This document shows positions 49,487 to 59,000 of a stretch of 64,000 nucleotides of DNA, in pieces; positions within the stretch are counted from its first letter, which is position 1, and every line of letters begins with the position of its first letter. A program made the position numbers and the translations under genes. The notes beneath the pieces were generated by a model. It was not told the origin of the DNA and searched no databases. It saw only the letters and a list, made by a program, of their open reading frames with translations. This stretch comes from Paenibacillus aceti. GTDB lineage: Bacteria; Bacillota; Bacilli; Paenibacillales; Paenibacillaceae. Where the stretch lies: the NCBI RefSeq assembly GCF_003614185.1, contig NZ_KZ987724.1, positions 3,225,319-3,289,318 of the forward strand, written 5' to 3'.

Positions 49487-50284
49487 TTGGCTACCAAATG
49501 GATGATATGGATGACAGAGCTTTCCTCGCGGAAATCAATTTGCCGATTAACAGGCCGCTTTTCCCATTCTAAATGGAGCAGGTTTGTCATTCCACGCTTT
49601 GCTAAAGCTTATGGGATTGCATTGGATGAAGCAGAGAAAGGCATTAAAGAATATCGTACGCTCAATGAATTTTTTACACGTAGGCTCAAAGCGGGAATGC
49701 GTCCGATTTGCCCGGACCCCGATAGTCTGATAAGTCCCGTTGATGCGTTGATCACAGCCATGGGCCAGGTTCAGTCTAGCACGATTCTCAATGTAAAAGG
49801 ACAGGATTATTCCATCGATGAACTGCTCAACCATTCTCCAAGAAGCGAGGCCTTTCGGAACGGATACGTCTTTGTCCTCTATCTAAGCCCAACCGACTAC
49901 CATCGTATTCATGCACCGGTTGGCGGTAGGAAGCTTGAGAGCGAGCATATCCCGGGTAAGGTATATCCTGTGAATGATTTCGGCATGACCCATATGCGCT
50001 CTGTACTCTGCCGCAACGAACGGCTGATTACTTATATGGCCCATGAATATGGGGAAGTTGCCGTCGTCAAGGTCGGTGCGATGAATGTGAGCAGTATTAA
50101 ATATGTGGACAGCGAAGCTAAGCAATGGGAACGCGGCGATGAACTGGCTTATTTTGAATTTGGCTCAACCGTCGTACTCCTGACGCAGAGCGGTACCTTC
50201 GAGCCTTCACCTGATCTGGAGATCGGACAGAAGGTCAAGGTCGGCACGCAGCTTGGACATTTCCACAGATCCCCAGCCTCGTAG
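49487..50284 (+). CDS. psd: Phosphatidylserine decarboxylase
   Basis: Makes phosphatidylethanolamine from phosphatidylserine at the membrane. 265 residues, the size of the Bacillus proenzyme. YRTLNEFFTRRLKAGMRP, SPVDA with the Asp, LSPTDYHRIHAPVGG with the catalytic His, and FGST, which replaces the usual LGST: self-cleavage between Gly and Ser yields the pyruvoyl group. TTG start with GGGAGG upstream. Stands alone; pssA is not in the window. Confidence 0.95.
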   Translation: MATKWMIWMTELSSRKSICRLTGRFSHSKWSRFVIPRFAKAYGIALDEAEKGIKEYRTLNEFFTRRLKAGMRPICPDPDSLISPVDALITAMGQVQSSTILNVKGQDYSIDELLNHSPRSEAFRNGYVFVLYLSPTDYHRIHAPVGGRKLESEHIPGKVYPVNDFGMTHMRSVLCRNERLITYMAHEYGEVAVVKVGAMNVSSIKYVDSEAKQWERGDELAYFEFGSTVVLLTQSGTFEPSPDLEIGQKVKVGTQLGHFHRSPAS

Positions 50285-50298
50285 TTAGGCCTGTGCCC

Positions 50299-50342
50299 CA
50301 CCAAGAACTGACCTGAGCATATGTGAGGTTAGTTCTTGGTTA
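50299..50342. terminator. Bidirectional terminator
   Basis: ACCAAGAACTGACCT and AGGTTAGTTCTTGGT, nearly perfect, between convergent psd and the AraC-type gene. Confidence 0.85.
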
Positions 50343-50347
50343 GCGGA

Positions 50348-51133
50348 TTAGCGAATTTCCGAAGGACTCTTGCCAGTATACTGCTTGAACTGCCGGCTGA
50401 AGAAGAATATATCCCGGTATCCTAGCGCATCAGCCACCTCGGTTACGTTCATCCCTGCATGTAATAGCAAATGCTGGGCCCGGTCAATTCTGCATTTAAT
50501 AATATATGACTGGACGGACATGCCGATAATCTCCTTGAACTTGATCGAGAAATAACGCGCCGATAATCCCGCCCGACTAGCCAGATCCTCAACCCTATGG
50601 GGCAGTCCAGGATGCTGCAGGACATAATTCGCCACCTCGCGCACCACCTCGACCAGTTGATTACTCGCTTTTTTCTCCCGGGGCACTTCACGTTCCTCGC
50701 GCAGCAAGTGAATAAGCAGCTGCTTCAAGATCAGACGAGCCTCCTCCTCCGCTCCATAAGCATTCACCAGGAACAGACGCACATAACGGGACAGCATGTA
50801 TTCAAAATCCAACGTATGATCCAATACCCGATACGATTTCGGAACCTCCAGCACTGGTTCATCAATATCAAAATGAATATAAGTTAGCACGAGCGGACGC
50901 TGTGAATTATGCGTCGCCGTTGGATGATCCCCTTTACGGAACAGGAAGCAGCTCCCTTGACCTACCTGATAGGATTGGTTGTTCAGGACAACATTTCCTT
51001 CCCCGCTCCACACATAGAACAAATCATAGTTCTCCAGTGCTTTCTCTCGTTTGCGCCATTTCCAGTTAGGTTCGCATACAATTTTGGCAAATGCCGGCTT
51101 CAGGATAAAAGATGATGGTGAAACGTGAAGCAT
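50348..51133 (-). CDS. AraC family transcriptional regulator
   Basis: 261 residues. N-terminal cupin sensor (about 1-150; DLFYVWSGEGNVVLNNQSYQVGQGSCFLFRKGDHP) and a C-terminal pair of helix-turn-helix motifs (about 165-261; VEDLASRAGLSARYFSIKFKEIIGMS and VTEVADALGYRDIFFFSRQFKQYTG). Likely a carbohydrate-responsive activator. The start at 51133 follows GAGGGAGGG; the longer frame to 51187 has no such site. Divergent from an aminotransferase gene, but no link is evident. Ligand unknown. Confidence 0.87.
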   Translation of the reverse strand: MLHVSPSSFILKPAFAKIVCEPNWKWRKREKALENYDLFYVWSGEGNVVLNNQSYQVGQGSCFLFRKGDHPTATHNSQRPLVLTYIHFDIDEPVLEVPKSYRVLDHTLDFEYMLSRYVRLFLVNAYGAEEEARLILKQLLIHLLREEREVPREKKASNQLVEVVREVANYVLQHPGLPHRVEDLASRAGLSARYFSIKFKEIIGMSVQSYIIKCRIDRAQHLLLHAGMNVTEVADALGYRDIFFFSRQFKQYTGKSPSEIR

Positions 51134-51323
51134 GTCCTTCCCTCCCTCAAAATCAGTTCTTGTCAGTATTATACTCAATTTTGCCATAGCTTGAACATCT
51201 TCATATGCAGCCTCGTGACGGCCTATGCTCTAAATGATATAATGTAAGGCAGTTTAAGCGGAAAATGTCCCTATAGTTACAGAATATGAAAACTATATTT
51301 CATTTCGGAAGGATGGAACGAGA

Positions 51324-52619
51324 ATGAGCCTGAATCCACTCGCAGAGCAGTTAAATAATACTCTGCAGCAGAGCAATGTGTATAATATGTTATCAACGCT
51401 GGGCAAAGAGATCTATTTCCCGAAGGAAGGGATCCTGAGCCAATCCGCCGAAGCGTCCGCAGGCGCCAAGAAATATAATGCCACGATCGGGATCGCAACG
51501 GAGAATGGTGTTCCTATGCATCTTGCCGCTATTCAGGACACCTTGTCCGCCTATAAGCCACAGGACTTATATCCTTATGCACCGCCTGCAGGCAAACCGG
51601 AATTGCGGAAATTATGGCGTGAGAAAATGATTCAGGAGAACCCGGCTCTGGCAACTAAGAGCTTCGGCAGTCCGATTGTTACCAATGCGCTAACCCATGG
51701 TCTGAGCGTCGTTGCCGATCTGTTCGCGGATGAAGGCGATGCTGTCATCTATCCGGATAAGAATTGGGAGAACTATGAGCTAACCTTCGGAATTCGCCGT
51801 CATGCCAAGATCGTCAATTACCCGCTTTTTACGGAGGATATGAAGTTCAACAGCGCAGGCCTTCGCGAAGCTCTGCTGGCGCAGAAGGATAAAGGCAAAG
51901 CGATCGTAGTCCTGAATTTCCCGAACAATCCGACGGGCTATACACCTGGAGCGAAGGAAGGTCAGGAAATTGTAGCTGCCATTCACGAAGCTGCTGAAGC
52001 CGGTATCCAGGTTATTGTTGTAACAGATGATGCCTATTTTGGCCTGTTCTTTGAGGAATCCTTAACAGAATCGCTGTTCGGCCAGCTCGCCGGGCTCCAT
52101 CCACGGATTCTCCCGATCAAGGTCGATGGCGCTACCAAGGAAGAATACGTATGGGGCTTCCGAGTCGGGTTTATTACCTATGCCCATGAGGATCCGGGGA
52201 TTCTCGCCGCATTAGAGCAGAAGACGACCGGGATCATTCGCGCCACCATATCCAGCGGATCGCATCCGTCACAGACCTTCGTGCTGCAGGCGCTCAAATC
52301 CCCGGATTTCCGCACGCAAAAGGAAGAGAAATTCCAAATCATGAAAGGGCGCGCCAACAAGGTCAAGACACTGCTCAATAGCGGAAAATACGGAGATGTC
52401 TGGGAGTATTATCCGTTCAACTCCGGTTACTTCATGTGTCTTAAGCTGAAGACGGTGAATGCCGAAGCACTGCGCCAGCATCTGATTCATCAGTACGGCG
52501 TCGGCACGATCGCCCTTGGCGACACCGATCTGCGCATCGCCTTCTCCTGTATTGGCGAGGAGAATCTCGAGGATCTGTTCGACCTGATTTACCAGGGCGT
52601 GCGGGATTTACAGCAATAA
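51324..52619 (+). CDS. PLP-dependent aminotransferase, class I/II fold
   Basis: 431 residues. Fold-type I aminotransferase: Tyr-Pro-rich DLYPYAPPAGKPELRKLW near residue 75, VLNFPNNPTGYTPG, VVTDDAYFGLFFEE with the PLP-binding Asp and Tyr, and KVDGATKEEYVWGFRVGF with the Schiff-base Lys. The C-terminal DTDLRIAFSCIGEENLEDL contains the carboxylate-binding Arg. This subgroup's substrate is not known to me. GGAAGGATGG stands upstream of the ATG. Single gene, followed by the small YjcZ-like gene. Confidence 0.88.
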   Translation: MSLNPLAEQLNNTLQQSNVYNMLSTLGKEIYFPKEGILSQSAEASAGAKKYNATIGIATENGVPMHLAAIQDTLSAYKPQDLYPYAPPAGKPELRKLWREKMIQENPALATKSFGSPIVTNALTHGLSVVADLFADEGDAVIYPDKNWENYELTFGIRRHAKIVNYPLFTEDMKFNSAGLREALLAQKDKGKAIVVLNFPNNPTGYTPGAKEGQEIVAAIHEAAEAGIQVIVVTDDAYFGLFFEESLTESLFGQLAGLHPRILPIKVDGATKEEYVWGFRVGFITYAHEDPGILAALEQKTTGIIRATISSGSHPSQTFVLQALKSPDFRTQKEEKFQIMKGRANKVKTLLNSGKYGDVWEYYPFNSGYFMCLKLKTVNAEALRQHLIHQYGVGTIALGDTDLRIAFSCIGEENLEDLFDLIYQGVRDLQQ

Positions 52620-52659
52620 AATTGAATTTTCCTTAGACAACCGATACATTCGCCCAAGC

Positions 52660-52685
52660 ACATTCCCGGCTATAGTCATACCATA
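52660..52685 (+). promoter_or_regulatory. Sigma-K/E-like promoter of the YjcZ-like gene
   Basis: CATACCATA (52677-52685) matches CATA-N3-TA; AC at 52660-52661 is 15 bases upstream, one base closer than the usual sigma-K spacing. It points to the small gene at 52728. Confidence 0.45.
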
Positions 52686-52727
52686 CATTGTATAAATCAT
52701 CTTCTTAATCAGAAAGGGGAATTGTAC

Positions 52728-52841
52728 ATGAGCGGAGTTATCGAAGAAGGAAGAGGCGGATTCGGAGGACTGTGGACCAGCACAGGAGTTATTCTCGTAC
52801 TCTTCATCCTGCTTGTCATTGTCAGCCGTACATTCATCTAA
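52728..52841 (+). CDS. YjcZ family sporulation miniprotein, 37 aa
   Basis: A 37-residue protein: Gly-rich head EEGRGGFGGLW, then one hydrophobic segment TGVILVLFILLVIVSRTFI, the consensus of the YjcZ/YczN-type sporulation miniproteins. AAAGGGG is eight bases upstream of the ATG. A promoter with a sigma-K/E-like -10 box precedes it. It probably inserts in a spore membrane; exact function of the family is not known. Confidence 0.85.
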   Translation: MSGVIEEGRGGFGGLWTSTGVILVLFILLVIVSRTFI

Positions 52842-52870
52842 TCGACCTTTAACTTCCAACTAGTTCAGAA

Positions 52871-52895
52871 GGCCAGCGGTGCATCACCGCTGGCC
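52871..52895. terminator. Terminator between YjcZ-like gene and ecsB
   Basis: Perfect stem GGCCAGCGGT / ACCGCTGGCC with a five-base loop between convergent genes; T-rich sequence is moderate. Confidence 0.8.
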
Positions 52896-52906
52896 CATTC
52901 TTTGTT

Positions 52907-54121
52907 CTATTCATCCTCTTCCTTCCACTTCTTGACCCATGTCGCCTTCAATCCCCATACCAGAACGATAGCGAGCACAAGACTAAGCAGCACCCAGGTC
53001 AAATTATCCTCCCATGACGCCGCAGTTAGAGGAATCCACATCAGAACCGCCAGCACTAGCAGCAGTCGCGATGCCAGCCGTATCGTCTCTGCCTTATGTG
53101 CTCCGGCAGGCAGCGGATAAAAGGCAGCCGCTGGAGAATCGGCATGAATCTGATGCAGCGATGTCAGCTGAGCGCCGATCAGAAAAGTAAAGAACAGATA
53201 CAAGCCGATGCCGAGCCAGGAAGCCCCGTTCCAGCCGGTCAGCAGCATGCCCAGTAACGTTAATCTCGCTACGATTCCTAGCAATTCGCTGCGTATGAAC
53301 GTCTTTGTAATTAAGAACCGATACGCGGTCGAACGCTGCCAAGGCATACGATTTCCGACCGAGGACAGCCAGCGTCTACGGATGACCTTCTGGCCATCAG
53401 CAGGCACTTCCACAAACCAGCCCAGCCACATCATCACTTTGGCGGCTCCCGTCTTCTCCGCGGCGATCAGATTGTCCCACGGTACGGCGTGTTTCATTGG
53501 AAAACGCAGGGCCAATATGTAATTCACGCCCACCAGCACCGTGAAGATGCTGCTCTTCCAGGCAGGCTGCCATAACCAGGCGGCCAGCATGAGCAGAATC
53601 ACGGACCAGCGAAGCAGACGGTACCACATTCTGGCCCGGGCTGTCGTCAGCCTAAGCTCCTGCCATGAGCCGTAAGCGCTGAGCAGCTTGAGCAGCAGAA
53701 GAAGGAGCATGACCAGCCAGAGCGGCTTGGAGTCTACATCACTGCGAATATACAGCGGCCACACAAGGATCAGAATGATATATAGTCCAATCAGCTTATA
53801 TATAACCCCGCTGCGGTAAGCCGGAGACAGATACGACTTCATATCAGCTTCCCGAGGAAGCAAGAAAATAATATCTGCAGGCTGTACATAGGTCCGGAAT
53901 CCGGAGTACACCGTCATCGGACCGAGTAGGAACAGCATGATCCACAGGACCGGCAGTCCCGGCGGAATATGTTGCAGGAAATTTGTGTACCAGGCCGCGA
54001 AGGCTAGCAGTAGCAGCAAGAATAGAACGGCGACTCCGCTCTGAATGACGTAAGGTACAAATGGCAGCACCTTGCTCCAAAACGACGATTTGCGCTTTCT
54101 GCGCAGTTCTTGAAGCTCCAT
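52907..54121 (-). CDS. ecsB: ABC transporter permease EcsB
   Basis: 404 residues with roughly nine membrane spans; the length equals EcsB of Bacillus subtilis. Features: YSGFRTYVQPADIIFLLPREADMKSYLSPAY, a conserved EcsB region, and RRRWLSSVGNRMPW in a cytoplasmic loop. Pairs with EcsA three bases upstream. Ecs influences protein secretion, regulated intramembrane proteolysis and sporulation in Bacillus; the transported substrate is not clear, with peptide export suggested. Confidence 0.92.
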   Translation of the reverse strand: MELQELRRKRKSSFWSKVLPFVPYVIQSGVAVLFLLLLLAFAAWYTNFLQHIPPGLPVLWIMLFLLGPMTVYSGFRTYVQPADIIFLLPREADMKSYLSPAYRSGVIYKLIGLYIILILVWPLYIRSDVDSKPLWLVMLLLLLLKLLSAYGSWQELRLTTARARMWYRLLRWSVILLMLAAWLWQPAWKSSIFTVLVGVNYILALRFPMKHAVPWDNLIAAEKTGAAKVMMWLGWFVEVPADGQKVIRRRWLSSVGNRMPWQRSTAYRFLITKTFIRSELLGIVARLTLLGMLLTGWNGASWLGIGLYLFFTFLIGAQLTSLHQIHADSPAAAFYPLPAGAHKAETIRLASRLLLVLAVLMWIPLTAASWEDNLTWVLLSLVLAIVLVWGLKATWVKKWKEEDE

Positions 54122-54124
54122 CTC

Positions 54125-54871
54125 CTAATCTCCGCCTTTAACTAAAGAATAGAAAATGTCTTCCAGCGCTGCTCCCGGTAGCTTGGCCTGCTCTGCAATT
54201 TCAGCAAGCGTCCCCTGAGCGATGACCTCCCCCCGGTGCAGCACGATGAAGCGATCGCAATAATTCTCGATCGTAGACAGAATATGTGAGCTGAGCAAAA
54301 TCGAGGAGCCCTGGGATCTCATCTCTATCATAAAGTCCAGCAATGAGCGAATGCCCAGCGGATCCAACCCGAGGAACGGCTCATCGATAATATAGAGCGG
54401 CGGTCTGGCTACGAAGGCGCACATAATCATAACCTTCTGCTTCATCCCTTTGGATAGATGCATAGACAGGCTATCCGCCTTCTCCTCCATATTGAAGAGC
54501 TTGAGCAGCCTGGCCGCCCGCTCCTCATAATCTTCCTTCGCTACATTATATGCTCTTGCCGCGAATTCCAAGTGCTCCCGTACTGTCAATTCCTCATACA
54601 ATAGCGGAGATTCCGGCACAAAAGCGAGCGAGGATTGATACGCCTCCGCATCCTCCTCGCGCTTCTTGCCCTGTACGGTAATTGCGCCGCGTTGCGGTGA
54701 CATCAGTCCGAGAATATGCTTCATCGTCGTGCTCTTGCCTGCCCCGTTAAGACCGATCAGTCCGACCATTTCGCCCTTGTTCACCTGGAACTGAATGTCA
54801 TGCAGTACGGGCCGTCCAACACTATAACCGCCGCTTAAATCCTCTACTTGCAATACGGGTATCTCACTCAT
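54125..54871 (-). CDS. ecsA: ABC transporter ATP-binding protein EcsA
   Basis: 248 residues, single ABC domain: Walker A GLNGAGKSTTMK, signature LSKGMKQKVMIM, Walker B LYIIDEPFLGLDP, switch His in LSSHI. Same length as EcsA. Start at 54871 with AAGGGGG upstream; a longer frame to 54892 lacks support. Followed by ecsB after three bases. The preceding helicase gene ends 28 bases upstream, so all three could share a transcript. Confidence 0.93.
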   Translation of the reverse strand: MSEIPVLQVEDLSGGYSVGRPVLHDIQFQVNKGEMVGLIGLNGAGKSTTMKHILGLMSPQRGAITVQGKKREEDAEAYQSSLAFVPESPLLYEELTVREHLEFAARAYNVAKEDYEERAARLLKLFNMEEKADSLSMHLSKGMKQKVMIMCAFVARPPLYIIDEPFLGLDPLGIRSLLDFMIEMRSQGSSILLSSHILSTIENYCDRFIVLHRGEVIAQGTLAEIAEQAKLPGAALEDIFYSLVKGGD

Positions 54872-54899
54872 CGATGAATTCCCCCTTAACATCCATGGA

Positions 54900-56291
54900 T
54901 TAATGATTGTTCTGCTTGTCCTTCAGCCATTTTGGCGCCCCTTTATTCTTCCGGTCCTGATCCCGGGACTTCTTGCGCGCAGGGGCGGGCTTATTCATAC
55001 GCCCTCCGCCGGAATTACTTGTCTCTCTGGCTTTGGTTTTGATAGGACGTCTCACCTGTTCACTTGCCAAGGTATGAGCCGTCTCCGTGCTCTGCTCCTT
55101 CATCTTGGAGCCGGATCTTCCAGCAGATGTATTGCTTCTCTCCCTGGAATCGGTATCTGTTCCAAGCACTTGTCCTCGATATAAACTGCTCGCCGTGATA
55201 TCAATACCCAGCTCGCGCGAGAACTTGCGCATGATGAACTCCTCCTTGGGAGACACGAGCGAGACCGCCAGTCCGTAACGGCCCATCCGTCCTGTCCGGC
55301 CTACACGGTGGACATAATGCTCTGCATCGATCGGCGGGTCCAGATTGATAACGAGGGTCAGATTCTCAACGTCTAGTCCGCGTGCTGCCACATCACTGGC
55401 GACCAGCAGGCGGATCTTGCCCTCTCTGAAGCGGCGCAGCGTCACGCTGCGCACAGTTTTGTCCGCGTCTCCATAGAGCGCTCCTGCGCTTAAGCCCACG
55501 TAATTCATCTTCGCTTCGACCTCAGCGATATCCGTCGTATTATTAATAAATACGATCGCGCGTTCAGGATTATAGTGGCGTACCACTCTACGCAGCATAT
55601 CGATTTTATCCCGCTCTTCACATTTGAAGTAGATATGCTCCAGGCTGCGCGATGTCCGCTGCTCAGGCTCAATTTCAACCTCGACAGGCTCCTTCATTTC
55701 CTTGCCTGCCAGAGCACGGATATTCTGATCGATCGTTGCAGACAGGAACATCAATTGCCGTTCACGTAGCGTGCCGCGTAAAATCCGTTCCACATCAGCT
55801 GTTCCGCCAAGCTTGAACATTTGATCGACCTCGTCGACGACGACCGTCCGCAGCGTATGCAGCTTAAGCTTCCTCATCTCCACGATCTCGCGAATTCGTC
55901 CCGGCGTCCCGACGACGAGCTGAGGATGCAGGCGCAGGCGCTCCAATTGCCGCTTGATCGCCGCCCCACCGATCAAAGCTTGAACGGTGATGCCGAGCCC
56001 TTCGCCATACTTCTCCGCCTCACGTAAAATCTGCATGGCCAGTTCCTGAGTAGGCGCTAGAATCAAGCCTTGTAGCGTTTTATCATCAGGGTTCATCCGT
56101 TCGAGCAGAGGAAGCAGGTAGGCGAGTGTCTTCCCGGTTCCTGTCTGAGATTGGGCCAGTACATCACGGCTAGCCAGAGCCGCCGGAATACATTCCTCCT
56201 GTACAGGAGTCGGCTCTTGAATGCCATAGTCAGCCAGCTTCCCTGCAAGTAATTCTCCGATGCCAAGACCGGTAAAAGTTGTATTAGACAT
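54900..56291 (-). CDS. DEAD-box-family RNA helicase with DEVD motif II
   Basis: 463 residues. Q motif (GIQEPTPVQEECIP), motif I SQTGTGKT, motif Ib TPGRI, motif II VVDEVDQMF where DEVD replaces DEAD, motif III SAT, and in the second domain ARGLDVENL and HRVGRTGRMGR. After about residue 375 a basic low-complexity tail rich in Ser, Lys, Arg (KKSRDQDRKNKGAPKWLKD) may bind RNA. Perhaps akin to YfmL or CshB of Bacillus. Start at 56291 with AAGGATGG; an ATG three codons earlier overlaps that site. Confidence 0.9.
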   Translation of the reverse strand: MSNTTFTGLGIGELLAGKLADYGIQEPTPVQEECIPAALASRDVLAQSQTGTGKTLAYLLPLLERMNPDDKTLQGLILAPTQELAMQILREAEKYGEGLGITVQALIGGAAIKRQLERLRLHPQLVVGTPGRIREIVEMRKLKLHTLRTVVVDEVDQMFKLGGTADVERILRGTLRERQLMFLSATIDQNIRALAGKEMKEPVEVEIEPEQRTSRSLEHIYFKCEERDKIDMLRRVVRHYNPERAIVFINNTTDIAEVEAKMNYVGLSAGALYGDADKTVRSVTLRRFREGKIRLLVASDVAARGLDVENLTLVINLDPPIDAEHYVHRVGRTGRMGRYGLAVSLVSPKEEFIMRKFSRELGIDITASSLYRGQVLGTDTDSRERSNTSAGRSGSKMKEQSTETAHTLASEQVRRPIKTKARETSNSGGGRMNKPAPARKKSRDQDRKNKGAPKWLKDKQNNH

Positions 56292-56471
56292 TTTTTCCAT
56301 CCTTATCTTAAAAGTTACAATGTTTTGTTAGAAATAGCAGATCATTGCTTCCATTATATGCGATAAAGCTAGGATACAACAAATGCTCATTGAAAATACA
56401 AAGACCAGCTGCTGCCAGCCGGCCTCATTGTCCGCTTTTGATCACATTCTTTTGATCACATTTTAGTTGTG

Positions 56472-57248
56472 TTATTTCTTGTTAAGCATCCGATAGCTCA
56501 AGCGATCCGCAAGTCTCGGGAACATCTGGTAGAGCTTGACACCAATCGCAGCGCTACGCGGCAGATTAACCTCAGCCTTCCCTTTCTCAATAGCTGATAC
56601 CATGGCTCTGGCTACCCGCTCCGGCTTCATCATGAACCATTTCACATTGTTCACATAATTTCCGTCCGGATCCGCAATATGGAAGAAAGGTGTATCGATC
56701 GGGCCGGGATTAATCGTAGTTACCTGGATTCCATAGTCCCGCAGCTCCTGCCGCAATGAGTTGCTGAAGCCTAGCACCGCATGCTTCGTCGCAGCATAAG
56801 CCGTAGATTTCGCGGTGCCGAGCTTACCGGCCATCGAGGCCACGTTGACGATGATTCCGCTCCCCGCCTTCTTCATCGCAGGAAGAACCGCTTTGGTGCA
56901 GCGAACGATACCCATATAGTTCACATTCATCATTTCCGCAAATTCAGCTACAGGCATCGCATCGCAATATTCGAATTTCCCATAGCCGGCATTGTTGACT
57001 AGACAATCGATATGCCCGAATTCCGCTAGAATCTGCTCAAAGGCAGACTGAACCGATGCATCCTTCCCTACATCGAGCTCGATCATTCTACAGGGGCCCA
57101 TCATTCCAGAACTGACACTCTGCAATTTCTGTAGCGATCTGGCAGCGATAATGACCGTTGCCCCCTGCTGAGACAGCAATTGCGCCGTCAAGGCGCCGAT
57201 TCCGCTGGAGGCCCCTGTCACTACGATTACTTTATTATTCAGTGACAT
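56472..57248 (-). CDS. Short-chain dehydrogenase/reductase
   Basis: 258 residues, classical SDR: IVVTGASSGIGALTA cofactor motif, VNNAGYG, NVASMAGKLG with the catalytic Ser, YAATKHAV with Tyr and Lys, and NPGPIDTPF. Arg in AARS of the second strand suggests NADP preference. Substrate unknown. Upstream base sequence contains no clear promoter. Single gene. Confidence 0.88.
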   Translation of the reverse strand: MSLNNKVIVVTGASSGIGALTAQLLSQQGATVIIAARSLQKLQSVSSGMMGPCRMIELDVGKDASVQSAFEQILAEFGHIDCLVNNAGYGKFEYCDAMPVAEFAEMMNVNYMGIVRCTKAVLPAMKKAGSGIIVNVASMAGKLGTAKSTAYAATKHAVLGFSNSLRQELRDYGIQVTTINPGPIDTPFFHIADPDGNYVNNVKWFMMKPERVARAMVSAIEKGKAEVNLPRSAAIGVKLYQMFPRLADRLSYRMLNKK

Positions 57249-57352
57249 GATTATTCAACTCCCAGCTTCTATTCTAACCCAAGTTCATCACTCAAGTTCA
57301 AAAAGTTTGCTGTTCAGCACCGAGAAGGTTGGATGAAGCTAGAACGTAGCTT

Positions 57353-57808
57353 CTATGACACCATGACTTGAATATCCAGTTCGCCAATTCCCTCCATTAA
57401 TAAAGGAATGCAGAGCGCCTTCCGTGCAGGCAGATCGTCCTGATCCGTCTTAATGACGCGAGGCGGTGTAATATCCACCATGATCCCTTGATTCGACAGA
57501 ATCGTACTCGCGTTACCGCTAATCATATTTCCAAGCTCAGAGATCGCACTCTGCCCCATTTCGTCCATTTCCGTCAATACGAAGCCGCCCATCATGGCCG
57601 ATACGATTCTCAAGGCGACGCTCTCCTGTAAGCCGAACACGACCATACCGCTAAAATGACCGCTCATATCAATTTGAATCCAAATTTGATCCCGGGCAGG
57701 CACTACATCCTTGACATCTAAACTGCCAGTCGAAGGACAGACCTGTACCACTTGTTCAATCACTGACCGAGCCGACTCAAGAAAAGGATTTATCATTTCC
57801 GCTTTCAC
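57353..57808 (-). CDS. cheX: CheX-type chemotaxis phosphatase
   Basis: 151 residues of the CheC/CheX/FliY group with one active-site motif, SAISELGNMISGNA (Glu-x2-Asn in the helix), as in CheX. It should dephosphorylate CheY-P or a similar receiver. No other chemotaxis or flagellar gene is in the window, so its partner is elsewhere. Residues GMVVFGLQESVALRIVSAMMGG match the fold's first half. A longer upstream gap (57809-58064) separates it from the divergent LysR gene. Confidence 0.85.
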   Translation of the reverse strand: MKAEMINPFLESARSVIEQVVQVCPSTGSLDVKDVVPARDQIWIQIDMSGHFSGMVVFGLQESVALRIVSAMMGGFVLTEMDEMGQSAISELGNMISGNASTILSNQGIMVDITPPRVIKTDQDDLPARKALCIPLLMEGIGELDIQVMVS

Positions 57809-58064
57809 TATTTGGTCCCCTTTTCACAGAAAGTTAATCGATACTAAAGTCCCGTAATTTATTAAAATATATTATACTTTATTCCCAGATAGAAGTCATT
57901 ACAATTCGATCTGCGTATAAGGAACTAGATCATTGTGATCGGCATATCACGCCATTGCCTTGCGCCCTAATCATCACCTATAATTATTAAAATAAATATA
58001 ATAAGATTCAAGACCGCCCTCAAGCGGATTAAAAGGAGGACGGAGGAAGAAAGGAGGACATGGG

Positions 58065-58967
58065 ATGAATATCAGTCAACTGGAGACACTAATCACCATT
58101 TCCAAAACAAAAAGCTTCCGCAAAGCGGGAGAACTGTTAAATCTGACCCAGCCTGCCGTCTCAGCCCAAATCAAAAGCTTGGAGGATGAGTTCAAAAGCG
58201 TCCTGGTCGACCGCAATCAACCGGTGACACTGACGGACCGAGGACAGGTATTCCTGGAGAAAGCGGAGCAAATCCTCGATATTGTCGAAGAGTTGAAGCA
58301 GAAGCTCTCCGATATGGAGCATACACCACAGGGGCATATTGTGCTTGGAACGACGACCTCGATCGCCATCCAAATCCTGCCCCGGATTCTATCCTATTTC
58401 CAGGATCAATTCCCGCTGATCAAGACAACGATCCAATCCATGCCTTCATCGCTCATTTATCAAAACGTGGAGCAGGGATTAGTAGACATCGGCATAGGCT
58501 ATCTAATTGAGAATAATCCCCATGTATTATCCTCAGTACTGTACTATGATACGTTTGAACTGGCTGTATCTCCGCATCATCCATTAGCGACGACGCCCGT
58601 GCCCACCTTGGAAGCGTTGAAGGATGTTCCGTTAATTATGCTCTCCCCGGATACTGTAGGAAGAATGTTCGTCGACGATCTTTTCAAGAGGCATGGTATT
58701 GAACCCCACATCGTCATGGAATTGTCCAGCAGTGAGGAAGTGAAACGGATGATCGAGATTAATCTCGGAGCCGCAATTATCTCCAAGCAGTCCATTCTGC
58801 GTGAGCTTCGTCAGGGAAGTCTGAAGACGATCCCCATTCCCGAATTGGAAGTCACCCACCCTGTCGGCGTCATCTATAAATCCAGCAGATATATCAACTC
58901 TGCCATGCAGCAATTTCTCGGTGATTTGAAGGGAATGCCGGAGACCCATTTTATCAGCACGGAATAG
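58065..58967 (+). CDS. LysR family transcriptional regulator (CysL-like)
   Basis: 300 residues. N-terminal winged helix: LETLITISKTKSFRKAGELLNLTQPAVSAQIKSLEDEFKSVLVDR; C-terminal effector domain with GHIVLGTTTSIAIQILPRIL and DIGIGYLIENNP. The general pattern resembles CysL/CcpC type regulators. Strong ribosome site region (GGAGGAC). Followed 33 bases later by the PHP phosphatase gene, which may be its target or only a neighbour. Target genes unknown. Confidence 0.88.
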   Translation: MNISQLETLITISKTKSFRKAGELLNLTQPAVSAQIKSLEDEFKSVLVDRNQPVTLTDRGQVFLEKAEQILDIVEELKQKLSDMEHTPQGHIVLGTTTSIAIQILPRILSYFQDQFPLIKTTIQSMPSSLIYQNVEQGLVDIGIGYLIENNPHVLSSVLYYDTFELAVSPHHPLATTPVPTLEALKDVPLIMLSPDTVGRMFVDDLFKRHGIEPHIVMELSSSEEVKRMIEINLGAAIISKQSILRELRQGSLKTIPIPELEVTHPVGVIYKSSRYINSAMQQFLGDLKGMPETHFISTE

Positions 58968-59000
58968 TAACAGAAGGCAGCTAAGAAAGGAGTCCTTAAT

